A stretch of 64,000 bases of DNA from assembly GCA_019187195.1 (NCBI GenBank), contig JABAQT010000043.1:1-64000 (forward strand), in the 5' to 3' direction. Source of the stretch: Bryobacteraceae bacterium. GTDB taxonomy: Bacteria; Acidobacteriota; Terriglobia; Bryobacterales; Bryobacteraceae. The notes beneath the pieces were generated by a model. It did no database searches. It saw only the letters and a program-made list of their open reading frames with translations, and was not told where the DNA came from. Below are positions 18,095-27,117 of the stretch, one piece after another (position 1 is the first letter of the stretch; each line of letters begins with the position of its first letter). The position numbers and the translations under genes were made by a program.

Positions 18095-18368
18095 AACTCC
18101 CTGAGCTGAGGATTACTCCCTTGGTATAGGCAAAGTACTGAGCGAGACTCCCCCCTGTGCGGGTATCCTCCTCTACCTCATAAGAGTTGGCGCTATCGCC
18201 ATTGCTGGTATTGCTGTACTAAGCACTCCGGGTTAGATTTTATCTTCAGTTATCGCACTAAGTAGTAAGCGCCTTCGCGCGTCCGGCCGGGATTGGCTTC
18301 TTCCCAGCCCGCGGAAGGATCCGTCGAGGTGTGTGCAATTTATTGCGCTCCAATGGCTCGGGGCGCTC
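18095..18368. other. intergenic region upstream of the sigma-54 activator
   Basis: About 270 bases without a convincing gene, less GC-rich than its surroundings around 18210-18265. One plus frame (about 18140-18237) reads as a short hydrophobic peptide ending VLSTPG but has no ATG, GTG or TTG start. No -24/-12 (GG-N10-GC) element was found. It most likely holds the promoter of the downstream regulator. Confidence 0.4.
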
Positions 18369-19400
18369 ATGGAAAAGGGACCTGACATGCTCTCTCAAAC
18401 ACAGGGTGCGCCGCGGATGCTGGTAGGCGATTCGATTCGCAGCCGGCAGGTGAAGCGGTTGATTGACAAGCTGGGCGCGAGCCGATGGCCGGTGCTCGTC
18501 CTCGGTGAGACGGGGACGGGGAAGGAAGTGGCTGCACGGACGATTCATCAAATGAACCCGGAAGGACCGTTTGTCACCATCGACTGTTCAGCGCTGGTTG
18601 GAACGATCATGGAAAGCGAATTGTTCGGCCATGTGAAGGGGGCATTCACGGGAGCGGTGGGGCAGAAGACCGGCCTGATCGAAGCGGCGAATGGGGGGAC
18701 GGCGTTTTTTGACGAGATCGGCGAGCTGCCGCTGGACTTGCAGGCGAAGCTGCTGCGGGTGCTGCAGGAGAAGGAGTTCCGCCCGGTAGGTTCGTTATTC
18801 CCGAGGCGCTCTGACTTTCGCATCATAGCGGCGACGAATCGCGACCTGTCGAGAGAAGTAGAACGAGGAACGTTCCGCCGCGACCTGTATTACCGGCTGA
18901 ACGTGGTGAACCTGAAGCTGCCGCCACTGCGCGACCGCAAGGAAGATATCCCCATGCTGGTGGATCATTTTCTGGAAGTATATGGATCGGGACACCGCCT
19001 GGCGCAGGAAACGATGGACGCGCTGGTGTCCTACGACTGGCCGGGCAATGTGAGGGAGTTGGAAAACTGCATCCAGAACATGGTGGCGGTGCATACGGGG
19101 CCGCTGCTGACGAGAACCGACCTGCCGTCGAGCATTCAGAACCACCTGTTCGCGCGCAAGGCACAGGCGTTGAGCGTGGCGGTGGGCAGTGTGGGGACGC
19201 CCGCGATGCATCTGGCGAAGGTGGAGGCGGCGCCCAGTCCGCAGGATCCCCCGGTATTACCGCTGGTGGAACTGGAGAAGCGCGCAATCCGCCAGGCGCT
19301 CGAATACACTCGCGGAGACCGGGGAATTGCGGCAAGCCTGCTGGGGATCGGGCGAACGACGCTGTACCGGAAGCTGAAAGAGTACGAACTGGCCTGCTGA
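18369..19400 (+). CDS. sigma-54-dependent transcriptional activator
   Basis: A 343-residue enhancer-binding protein made of the AAA+ domain plus a Fis-type HTH and lacking a receiver or other sensor domain. Walker A is GETGTGKE (46-53), the sigma-54 contact loop GAFTGA is at 91-96, and Walker B is FFDEIGEL (113-120). The C-terminal RGIAASLLGIGRTTLYRKL is the DNA-binding helix. Without a sensor it may be regulated by a partner protein or by abundance. The start is uncertain: ATG 18369 is used, GTG 18333 would add 12 residues, and ATG 18387 has the best ribosome site (AAAAGGGA). Confidence 0.9.
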   Translation: MEKGPDMLSQTQGAPRMLVGDSIRSRQVKRLIDKLGASRWPVLVLGETGTGKEVAARTIHQMNPEGPFVTIDCSALVGTIMESELFGHVKGAFTGAVGQKTGLIEAANGGTAFFDEIGELPLDLQAKLLRVLQEKEFRPVGSLFPRRSDFRIIAATNRDLSREVERGTFRRDLYYRLNVVNLKLPPLRDRKEDIPMLVDHFLEVYGSGHRLAQETMDALVSYDWPGNVRELENCIQNMVAVHTGPLLTRTDLPSSIQNHLFARKAQALSVAVGSVGTPAMHLAKVEAAPSPQDPPVLPLVELEKRAIRQALEYTRGDRGIAASLLGIGRTTLYRKLKEYELAC

Positions 19401-19508
19401 GGGGAGTGCCGAATGGAGCGCGCCGAGTCAAGATCTTGCCCCGGTTCAACTGATTGAGAGTTTTTTCCGTCTGGCCGCACCAACTTAGAAAAAAGGTATG
19501 GCGGACCA

Positions 19509-20492
19509 ATGACGGACAGACGGATTCGTGTGCTCTTGATTGACGGGCAGGTGGACGATTCGCGGTGGGTTCAGGAACTGCTCGCGGAGTTGGAAGAGGG
19601 ACGGTTTGGCGGGGGCTGGATGCACGGTCTCGAGGTTTTTCACCTCGATCGCCTGGGAGACGCGTTGACCTTGCTCGACGACAATGAGGGCAGGGAGCAG
19701 TTCGACGTGGTGCTGCTCAACCCAACACTTCCCGACAGCTTTGGCCTGAATACGTACCTCCGGGTACGGCTGCGTGCGCGGGATATTCCGGTTGTGATTC
19801 TGGCCGGGCAGGATGACCCGGACCTGGCCATCAGCATGATCCGCGCCGGCGCGCAGGATTTTCTGGCGAAGACACAACTCGACAGCTTGCCGCTGGCCCG
19901 GGCGCTGCGTCTGGCGGTGGAGCGAAACCGTCTTCTGCGCGACCTGCGGGCGCTCACGTGGAGGGACGAGTTGACCGGGCTGGCCAACCGAAACGGGTTC
20001 GAGACGATGGCGGAGCGCGATTTGGCGGCGGCGCGGCGCCTGGGCGTGGAGATGGCGGTGATGGTGGTCGAGTTGTCGGGACTCGATCAAGTCGAGTTCA
20101 CCTATGGTAGGGAGGAACGGGAGCTGGCTCTGATTGAAACGGCGGAAGTGGTGAAGAGAGTCTTTCCGCGCGCCGCCTGCATGGCGAGAGTGAGCCAGAG
20201 CCGCTTCGCGGTGAGTCTTCTGCCGAAGGATGAAGAAGAGGTGGAAGACGCCATGGAGGAGTTGCGGCGGAGGTTCCGGCAAATGACGCAAAAGGCGAAT
20301 CGCAGCCGGCTCAGAATCACGGACCGGATCCACTGGATTGGGGAGGAGGCGGCGGGTCCGGCCGCGGCGGTGGATTCGCTATGCGAGAATATTGGGGACC
20401 GGGAACACGGCGCGATGGCCGCCGTGGCGGGAGAGAAGGGAGCGGGCAGGGGGAATCCGCAATTCACCGATAGCACTCGACGCAACGTATAG
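19509..20492 (+). CDS. receiver-GGDEF protein with both signature sites lost
   Basis: A 327-residue protein whose fold pattern is receiver (1-135) plus GGDEF (150-290). The receiver's phospho-acceptor position holds Asn71 (VVLLNPTLPDSFGL) and the N-terminal acidic pair reads IDGQ. The GGDEF domain keeps the entry motif DELTGLANR (153-161), but the active-site motif is SQSRF (229-233). It should therefore neither accept phosphate normally nor make c-di-GMP, pointing to a protein-protein or ligand-sensing role. It follows the sigma-54 activator by about 110 bases and overlaps the next gene. Confidence 0.85.
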   Translation: MTDRRIRVLLIDGQVDDSRWVQELLAELEEGRFGGGWMHGLEVFHLDRLGDALTLLDDNEGREQFDVVLLNPTLPDSFGLNTYLRVRLRARDIPVVILAGQDDPDLAISMIRAGAQDFLAKTQLDSLPLARALRLAVERNRLLRDLRALTWRDELTGLANRNGFETMAERDLAAARRLGVEMAVMVVELSGLDQVEFTYGREERELALIETAEVVKRVFPRAACMARVSQSRFAVSLLPKDEEEVEDAMEELRRRFRQMTQKANRSRLRITDRIHWIGEEAAGPAAAVDSLCENIGDREHGAMAAVAGEKGAGRGNPQFTDSTRRNV

Positions 20493-21498
20493 CGTGGGAG
20501 AGAACCTGAGTGGGGTAGGGGTGTATTCGCGGGAGATTCTCCATGGCTTGAGCGCGATCCATCCGGAACAGCGGTTCCTGTGGTGCTACCGGCCGCATCG
20601 TCTGTTGCGCAGTTTTGGGGAGAGGGTCCCGCGTGGATGCGGGCGGCGTCTGTTATGGGAAACCGGGCCTCCGGATTGCGGTTTGTTTCACGGGTTGAAC
20701 CAGCGGATGCCGCGAAAGCGGGCGAAACGGTCCGTGGTGACCTTTCACGACCTGTTCGTGATGAGCGGCGAGTATTCGACGGCGGAGTTCCGGGAGAAGT
20801 TCACGAGGCAGGCGCGGGAAGCGGCCGGGCGAGCGGACCTGGTGGTCTGCGTATCGGCGTTTACGGCGTCGCAAGTGGCGGGACTGCTCGGAGTGGAGAG
20901 CGGGAGGCTTCGGGTGATCTGGCATGGGGTACATGCACCATCCACGCCGCCTCCGCCCTGGGAAGACCGGGAGCCCATGATTCTGCACGTGGGCGCCCTG
21001 CAGAGGCGGAAGAATATCCTGCGCCTGGTGGAGGCGTTCGAGCAGATGCCGGCCGGATGGCGCCTGGTGCTGGCGGGATCCACGGGATACGGCGCCGGGG
21101 AGATCCTGGAACGGATTGAGCGGAGCGAGGCGCGGGCGCGGATCGAAGTGACGGGCTACATTACCGATACGCGGCTACAGGACCTGTACCGCCGGGCGAG
21201 AATGCTGGTGTTCCCCTCGCTCGACGAAGGATTTGGAATTCCCCTGCTGGAGGCGATGGCTTACGGTGTGCCGATTGTGACGTCGAAAGGTTCGGCGCTC
21301 GGCGAAGTGGCCCGGGACGCGGCCATCCTGGTGGATCCGTTGCGGGTGGATGAGATTGCCGGGGCGATGACACGAATGGCTTCCGACGAGGCGCTGCGTG
21401 GTGAGGTGGTTTCGAGGGGTTTATCGATTGCGAGGCGGCACGGGTGGCAGGCAGCCGCTCACCAGACGTGGCAGGTTTACCGGGAGTTACTCGCCTAG
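20392..21498 (+). CDS. glycosyltransferase family 4 (GT-B)
   Basis: A GT-B glycosyltransferase. The family N-terminal strand reads IALDATYSVGENLSGVGVY, and the donor domain contains LHVGALQRRKN and the EX7E motif in DEGFGIPLLEA. No ATG or GTG lies before the first strand: in frame there are only TTG 20392 and TTG 20338, both inside the end of the preceding gene. The next GTG (20494) would delete the first beta strand. TTG 20392 is used with low certainty (368 residues); an ATC/ATA start near 20455-20470 is also possible. It ends by sharing CTAG with a convergent gene. Confidence 0.82.
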   Translation: MGTGNTARWPPWRERRERAGGIRNSPIALDATYSVGENLSGVGVYSREILHGLSAIHPEQRFLWCYRPHRLLRSFGERVPRGCGRRLLWETGPPDCGLFHGLNQRMPRKRAKRSVVTFHDLFVMSGEYSTAEFREKFTRQAREAAGRADLVVCVSAFTASQVAGLLGVESGRLRVIWHGVHAPSTPPPPWEDREPMILHVGALQRRKNILRLVEAFEQMPAGWRLVLAGSTGYGAGEILERIERSEARARIEVTGYITDTRLQDLYRRARMLVFPSLDEGFGIPLLEAMAYGVPIVTSKGSALGEVARDAAILVDPLRVDEIAGAMTRMASDEALRGEVVSRGLSIARRHGWQAAAHQTWQVYRELLA

Positions 21499-21791
21499 GA
21501 TTCTTCCTCGGTCGAGATCTTGAGAGCCTTCAAGAACTTGTGATCCTGGGAAGTCCACTTGATCCGTGTGGTGGCCGCGTCGTATTCCCGCGGGCGCGGT
21601 TCGATATCGACAGTGTCTTCTTCGGCCTCTTCGCGCTTGTTGAACCCGATTGTGGCTTCCAGCACAAGGAAGACGTCGTAGCCTGCGCGCTTGATTTCGC
21701 CGATTGCTTCGGCGATGCGATCCGAGTCGGACAACGATTCGTTGATCGCGTTACCAAGCTCCTGCATCAAGTCTTTGAGTCGTTCGTCCAA
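21495..21791 (-). CDS. conserved-looking small hypothetical protein
   Basis: A 98-residue acidic cytosolic protein of no family I recognise. The N-terminal half is helical (LKDLMQELGNAINESLSDSD), the middle is a short beta-like stretch (YDVFLVLEATIGF), and Lys/Glu-rich and WTSQDHKFL segments follow. The start is TTG 21791 with AAAGGGG seven bases upstream, a well placed ribosome site. It is convergent with the glycosyltransferase, both stop codons lying in the palindrome CTAG at 21495-21498. Codon use looks like the neighbours'. Confidence 0.7.
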   Translation of the reverse strand: MDERLKDLMQELGNAINESLSDSDRIAEAIGEIKRAGYDVFLVLEATIGFNKREEAEEDTVDIEPRPREYDAATTRIKWTSQDHKFLKALKISTEEES

Positions 21792-21957
21792 TAGCGGCCC
21801 CTTTCAGGACGTATCCAGAATAGCATCTTTCCCTGGCGGTTCCCACTCGTGAAACCTGACCTGATTCTTATCGGCTGGGATGCTAATTTATTTGATGCCG
21901 TGGGTGGGCGGCGGGTTTCCCGGAGCCATCTGATACGATGAAGACACAGCACGAATC

Positions 21958-22221
21958 ATGGTAGGAAAGACCAAGCAGTTTCTGAGTTTCGTCCTTCCCG
22001 GAGTCATCAAACCGGTACGTATCCTGTGGAACGAGATGATGGGATTCATCTTTCTTTGCCTGGGGTTGATTCCACTTCCTTCGGCCATCCGCGCCTACCG
22101 CGACTACGCCGATGGGGGGCAGGGGATGTTCCGCCTGGTACTGACCGGGATCTTCTGTTCGGTCATGCTGTATTTCGGGGTGAGTTCGTTTCTGAAAGCA
22201 AAGCGCATCGGAAAGAGCTGA
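21958..22221 (+). CDS. small two-helix membrane protein, unknown
   Basis: An 87-residue protein with two hydrophobic segments, roughly residues 27-45 and 60-78, separated by a charged loop (RAYRDYADGG). The N- and C-termini are Lys-rich, suggesting both face the cytosol. No family is recognised. The methylmalonyl-CoA mutase gene starts nine bases after its stop and on the same strand, so the two are likely co-transcribed, although no functional link is known. Confidence 0.65.
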   Translation: MVGKTKQFLSFVLPGVIKPVRILWNEMMGFIFLCLGLIPLPSAIRAYRDYADGGQGMFRLVLTGIFCSVMLYFGVSSFLKAKRIGKS

Positions 22222-22230
22222 GATTTCTCC

Positions 22231-23730
<1,500 letters not shown>

Positions 23731-23785
23731 CGCGCTCGGCCGCCGGATGGCGCGATCAACCGCGCGGCGCAAAGGGAAGCGGCAG

Positions 23786-24301
23786 ATGCGAACCGATGAA
23801 GAGTTCATGGAGATGGCGCTGGCGCTGGCGAGTGAGGCGCGGCGGGCGGGAGAGGCGCCGGTGGGCGCTGTGGTGGTGAAGGATGGAGCAGTGGTGGGGC
23901 GGGGGTTCAACTCGCCCGTCTCCCGTGTGGATCCGGCGGCGCACGCGGAGATACTGGCTCTGCGGGAAGCGGCCCAACGGGTGGGCAATTACCGGCTGAA
24001 CGGCACGACGCTGTACGTCACGCTCGAGCCTTGCGTGATGTGCGCGGGGGCGCTGGTGACGGCGCGCGTGGCGCGGGTCGTGTTCGGTTCGCGGGATCTG
24101 CGATTTGGCGGCGTGCGGTCGAAGTTCCGCCTGGCGGACAACGAGTTGCTGAATCACCGCGTCGAGGTGGCCGAAGGGGTGCTGGCGGCGGAGTGCCTGC
24201 GCCTGCTGCGCGGCTTTTTTGAAGAGCGGAGGCGGCGGACGGCGTCAACGCACGGGGGTGATCTCGCGGATGCGGATGTTGCGGAACATGACGATGCTTG
24301 A
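23786..24301 (+). CDS. tadA: tRNA-specific adenosine deaminase
   Basis: A 171-residue zinc enzyme converting A34 to inosine in tRNA-Arg(ACG) so that it reads three codons. Zinc and catalytic residues are HAE (His53, Glu55) and PCVMC (82-86), and GAVVVKDGAVVGRG precedes them. ATG 23786 is preferred to ATG 23747 because AAAGGGAAG lies just upstream. The C-terminal 57 bases overlap the convergent DUF1080 gene, and the extra acidic tail is longer than needed for the family fold. Confidence 0.93.
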   Translation: MRTDEEFMEMALALASEARRAGEAPVGAVVVKDGAVVGRGFNSPVSRVDPAAHAEILALREAAQRVGNYRLNGTTLYVTLEPCVMCAGALVTARVARVVFGSRDLRFGGVRSKFRLADNELLNHRVEVAEGVLAAECLRLLRGFFEERRRRTASTHGGDLADADVAEHDDA

Positions 24302-24874
24302 GGCGTCATGGAGTTGCAGGCCGATGGGGCCGGTCTTGCCGCGGCGCGGATCACCGGCGTGACTCGAGACCAGTTTGCCGTTGAGCCTGACGCGGATGCC
24401 GCTGTCCCGGGATTCGATCTCCATTTCGTTCCAGTCGTTGGGAATCTGCGCGCCGGGCCGGGCAGCATCGAAGAGGTAGACGCTGCCGCTGAGGTATTTC
24501 GCGGTATCAGGACCCATCCAGATCTGAATCTCGTAGCCGATGTGAGCCGGCGTCTTGTCGGCCACCCACTTGCCGCCGCAGGCGAAACCGGCTCGCGAGG
24601 TGTCGCGAATGGACACGCCGCTGTTGCCCCTGTCGCGAGTCCAGTATTCGAGGTGAAGGTCGAATTCGTGAAAGTTCTTGCGGGTGTAGAGCCAGGACTG
24701 ATGGACGCTGCCAGGGGCGCGCTGGCCGAGGATCGCGCCATCGCGCATCATGTTCCAGAGACCGTCTCCAATGACTTCCCATCCATCGAGATTTCGCGAG
24801 TTGGTGAGATTTGTCCAGCCGGCGGCGGATCCGGCCACCGAAGCGGCGAGCAGGAGCGGGATTGCGAGTTTCAC
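24245..24874 (-). CDS. exported DUF1080 (3-keto-disaccharide hydrolase-like) protein
   Basis: A 209-residue exported protein. The signal peptide covers about 1-19 (ASVAGSAAG). The remainder is a concanavalin-like sandwich of the DUF1080 family: TNLTNSRNLDGWEV, FDLHLEYWTRDRGNSGVSIRD and GPIGLQLHD. Family members are linked to disaccharide or polysaccharide breakdown outside the cytosol. It starts with GTG 24874 and has no Shine-Dalgarno; a TACAAT (complement of 24882-24887) ends seven bases upstream, directly after the preceding terminator. It overlaps tadA by 57 bases in convergent orientation. Confidence 0.85.
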   Translation of the reverse strand: MKLAIPLLLAASVAGSAAGWTNLTNSRNLDGWEVIGDGLWNMMRDGAILGQRAPGSVHQSWLYTRKNFHEFDLHLEYWTRDRGNSGVSIRDTSRAGFACGGKWVADKTPAHIGYEIQIWMGPDTAKYLSGSVYLFDAARPGAQIPNDWNEMEIESRDSGIRVRLNGKLVSSHAGDPRRGKTGPIGLQLHDASSIVMFRNIRIREITPVR

Positions 24875-24896
24875 GCGGGCGATTGTAGCAACAAAA

Positions 24897-24922
24897 AGGG
24901 CGCGGTGAGCATCCCGCGCCCT
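24897..24922 (-). terminator. rho-independent terminator of the Cys-cluster gene
   Basis: A 9-bp stem AGGGCGCGG/CCGCGCCCT with an 8-base loop is followed on the minus strand by a TTTTTGTT run (complement of 24890-24897). It lies 26 bases after the stop of the gene ending at 24948 and immediately before the candidate promoter of the DUF1080 gene. Confidence 0.85.
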
Positions 24923-24947
24923 CTGCGGCTTCGAAAAACGGCGGAGC

Positions 24948-25622
24948 CTAGGCGGCCTCCTCCTCGAGAGGCGCCTTTTCCGTCCTGAGCAGCGGAGGAC
25001 GGATGGGGATCACCTTGCGGGTGTTTCGCCGGGGTGATTCCGCTTCGGCATCGAGTCCGAGGGCGGCAAATCTGCGCTCCTCTTCTCCGGCCTTGGCGAC
25101 GGCGCGCCATTCGTCCGGGTCCTCGTTACGCGGCGTGGCGCCGAAGTATTCATCGAGGGGGAACAGGGCGTAGGGCCTCAATTCGCGGAACGTACGGCCG
25201 AGGGTCTGCTCGATGCGGTAGACGGCGTGGAAAAAGTTGCCGCGGTCCATGTTCAGGCGGGCGCAGCAGAGCTTCCAATCGGCGCCGAGCAGGAAATGAA
25301 ACCGGAAGAGTTGCCAATCCGCTTCATTCAGCGTGCGCTTGCTGACGAGATAGAAATCGGCGATGAATTCTTCGTCTTTCCGGCTCCAGATATAGCGGCT
25401 ATTCTTGCCGCCGGCCCCCAGGTCAAGGGTGGCCCTGGGGATGTGTTTCTCCTTTTGAGTACAGTTACGAAACCGGTTGTAACAAATCCGGAATATGGCG
25501 CGCAGCACGCAATTGCAAGGTTGAATGCCGCCTCTTCGGCCAACCCTCATGCCGGAACCGCGGCATGAAGTGCAGTCAACAAGGGCCAGGGCCAGGGTGT
25601 CCGACCGGGTCCAACGTTTCAT
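24948..25622 (-). CDS. Cys-cluster protein of unknown function
   Basis: A 224-residue protein with an N-terminal zinc-finger-like cluster, CTSCRGSG (17-24) and CNC (36-38), reminiscent of the DnaJ-type CxxCxGxG motif. A helical domain with many aromatics follows (FIADFYLVSKRTLN, WQLFRFHFLLGADW), then a charged tail. It has no signal peptide. The middle could bind DNA or act as a recruitment module (inference). The start ATG 25622 has a strong AAGGAGG nine bases upstream. A good promoter lies at 25685-25712 and a terminator at 24897-24922, so it is monocistronic. It is divergent from a small HTH gene. Confidence 0.75.
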   Translation of the reverse strand: MKRWTRSDTLALALVDCTSCRGSGMRVGRRGGIQPCNCVLRAIFRICYNRFRNCTQKEKHIPRATLDLGAGGKNSRYIWSRKDEEFIADFYLVSKRTLNEADWQLFRFHFLLGADWKLCCARLNMDRGNFFHAVYRIEQTLGRTFRELRPYALFPLDEYFGATPRNEDPDEWRAVAKAGEEERRFAALGLDAEAESPRRNTRKVIPIRPPLLRTEKAPLEEEAA

Positions 25623-25684
25623 GGGTGCAACCTCCTTCAGTCTCGAGCCGCCGGCGGGTCCGGCGGCGGCTGAATGTATTTCCC

Positions 25685-25712
25685 ATGCTATGGATTCGGG
25701 GGAATAAGTCAA
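25685..25712 (-). promoter_or_regulatory. promoter of the Cys-cluster gene
   Basis: Minus strand TTGACT (complement of 25707-25712), 16-base spacer, TAGCAT (complement of 25685-25690). Transcription would start about 55 bases before the ATG, leaving room for the AAGGAGG ribosome site at 25631-25637. Confidence 0.65.
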
Positions 25713-25731
25713 TAGGGGTAGGGTAAGAGAG

Positions 25732-25747
25732 GGAGGAAATATCCTCC
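25732..25747. promoter_or_regulatory. palindrome, candidate operator
   Basis: GGAGGA-AATA-TCCTCC, a perfect 6-bp inverted repeat, lies 20 bases upstream of the -35 of the Cys-cluster gene, in the intergenic region it shares with the HTH gene. An activator or looping site is possible; this is inference. Confidence 0.4.
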
Positions 25748-25869
25748 GAAAGAGGTATTCGCGAAGCTCTAACGTGTACAAAACGGGAGTGTTGCCGTAT
25801 AGCAAAAAATCTCACGAAAAATAATCTTCTTTCTTTCTTGTTTTCTCTGGCAATATAGACTTGGCATGC

Positions 25870-25892
25870 ACCTATTTCCGCGTGGAATAGGT
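25870..25892. promoter_or_regulatory. near-perfect palindrome upstream of the HTH gene
   Basis: ACCTATTTCC-GCGT-GGAATAGGT, arms of 9-10 bases with one unpaired T, ends 14 bases before the HTH start codon. This spot suits autorepression by the HTH protein itself. A protein footprint would be needed to prove it. Confidence 0.5.
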
Positions 25893-25906
25893 TTAGTTCC
25901 GGTACT

Positions 25907-26170
25907 ATGATTCTTACCTACCTGCGTCTGCGGCTGCTCGAGGACCTGCACCGGCGCATCCGCGGCGGTGAGTTCACCGAGCGCGGCCTGGCGCGCAGGC
26001 TGGGCGTTTCCCAGCCGCATATCCACAACATCCTGAAGGGAGCGCGCGTGATGTCGCTCGAACTGGCGGATCACATCATCGCGGACCTGGAGATTCCGGC
26101 CGAAAGGCTTCTCAGCGCGGAAGACCTGCTCCGGATCCACCGGCGGAAGATTGACAGGGAGAGGAGTTAG
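25907..26170 (+). CDS. small Cro/CI-type HTH protein
   Basis: An 87-residue protein that is essentially one DNA-binding domain. FTERGLARRLGVSQPHIHNILKG (about 23-45) is a xenobiotic-response-element type helix-turn-helix, followed by LELADHIIADLEIPAERLL. It probably acts as a dimeric repressor. There is no Shine-Dalgarno. A palindrome directly upstream may be its own operator, and the divergent Cys-cluster gene may be its other target. The stop lies in the palindrome TAGTTAACTA, which also contains the stop of the convergent gene. Confidence 0.85.
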   Translation: MILTYLRLRLLEDLHRRIRGGEFTERGLARRLGVSQPHIHNILKGARVMSLELADHIIADLEIPAERLLSAEDLLRIHRRKIDRERS

Positions 26171-26174
26171 TTAA

Positions 26175-27110
26175 CTAGCCAGCGCCCGCCAGGCGAATGA
26201 CCTCTTCCATGGCGCGGCGGGACATGGCGAAGTTTGCCGCTCCCTGGCCGAAGTGGGTTTCGAGCCCGAACAGACCCTGGTAGCCGTCGTTGCGCAAGGT
26301 ATGGAAGATCTCGCCCCAGGGCAGTTTGTTTTTCCCGTTCACGCCGAAGAGACCTTCCGCCTTGAGTTGAACGTTCCAGATGCGATTTCGGGGCAGCTTG
26401 CGGTATCCGGCGGGAAATACATCGGGTTCGAGCACGAGGGAGTTCTGCGGATCCCAATTGATGCCGATGGAGGGGGAGGGGAGGAGGGCGAGCAGGTCGC
26501 GGATCTCCGCGCTGGTGGCGGCATTGGTGGCGAATTCGGTTTCGACCAGCAGTTTCATATTCGCGGATTTCGCCTCTTCGCCCATCTCGCCGATCAAGTC
26601 GACCAGACGGGGGTAGAGCGAGCGGGGATCCCGGACGCGCCAGAATGTAAAGGTGCGCAGCAGGTTCGTTCCGAGGATATGAGCGGCTTCGAGAGCGCGG
26701 CGCAGGCGCTCCCGGCGGGTACGGTAAAGGATTTCCGGGGTGAGGCGGCGGCGCGCGTAGAGGGATTCATACCAATCCTCCTTCGCCACCGGAACCGTTC
26801 CAGGGAGCGTGTACTTGAGTAACGCGCTGTTGAAAAATGAAACCTTGATGCCTTCGGAGGCGAGCCTGGCGGCGATGGACCTCAGTTCCGCGGCCGGCAG
26901 GTCATCGAGCATGACGGGGTGGCCCGATTGGATGATGGCCCGCATTTCGAGGTGAGTCAAACGATAGCGGTGCGCGAAGGAAACCCATTCTTCAGGCGTA
27001 TCGCCGGCTTCATCGGCAATGATGGCAAGACGCGAGCGGTCGAAGACCGAGGCATCGAGCAACCTCGATCCGAGGGCCGCGGCCAGAAACTGACGCCGGC
27101 GGCAGACCAA
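26175..27110 (-). CDS. Tat-exported sugar phosphate isomerase/epimerase-like TIM barrel
   Basis: A 311-residue protein of the xylose isomerase-like TIM-barrel superfamily (AP endonuclease 2 fold), with metal-site segments such as LLVETEFATN, SIGINWDPQN and GLFGLETHFG. The N-terminus VCRRRQFLAAALG is a twin-arginine signal, so it is folded with its metal before export. The start TTG 27110 places this signal at the N-terminus, with AAGGAAAG about ten bases upstream. The long open frame further upstream is antisense-like noise inside the TPR gene. It begins seven bases after the TPR stop, so the two are co-transcribed. Substrate unknown. Confidence 0.82.
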   Translation of the reverse strand: MVCRRRQFLAAALGSRLLDASVFDRSRLAIIADEAGDTPEEWVSFAHRYRLTHLEMRAIIQSGHPVMLDDLPAAELRSIAARLASEGIKVSFFNSALLKYTLPGTVPVAKEDWYESLYARRRLTPEILYRTRRERLRRALEAAHILGTNLLRTFTFWRVRDPRSLYPRLVDLIGEMGEEAKSANMKLLVETEFATNAATSAEIRDLLALLPSPSIGINWDPQNSLVLEPDVFPAGYRKLPRNRIWNVQLKAEGLFGVNGKNKLPWGEIFHTLRNDGYQGLFGLETHFGQGAANFAMSRRAMEEVIRLAGAG

Positions 27111-27117
27111 TGCGAGC

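Noticed and set aside
18140..18237. Short hydrophobic peptide frame in the gap before the sigma-54 activator
   Set aside because: No ATG, GTG or TTG in frame and no ribosome site; could be a decayed gene, but support is too weak.
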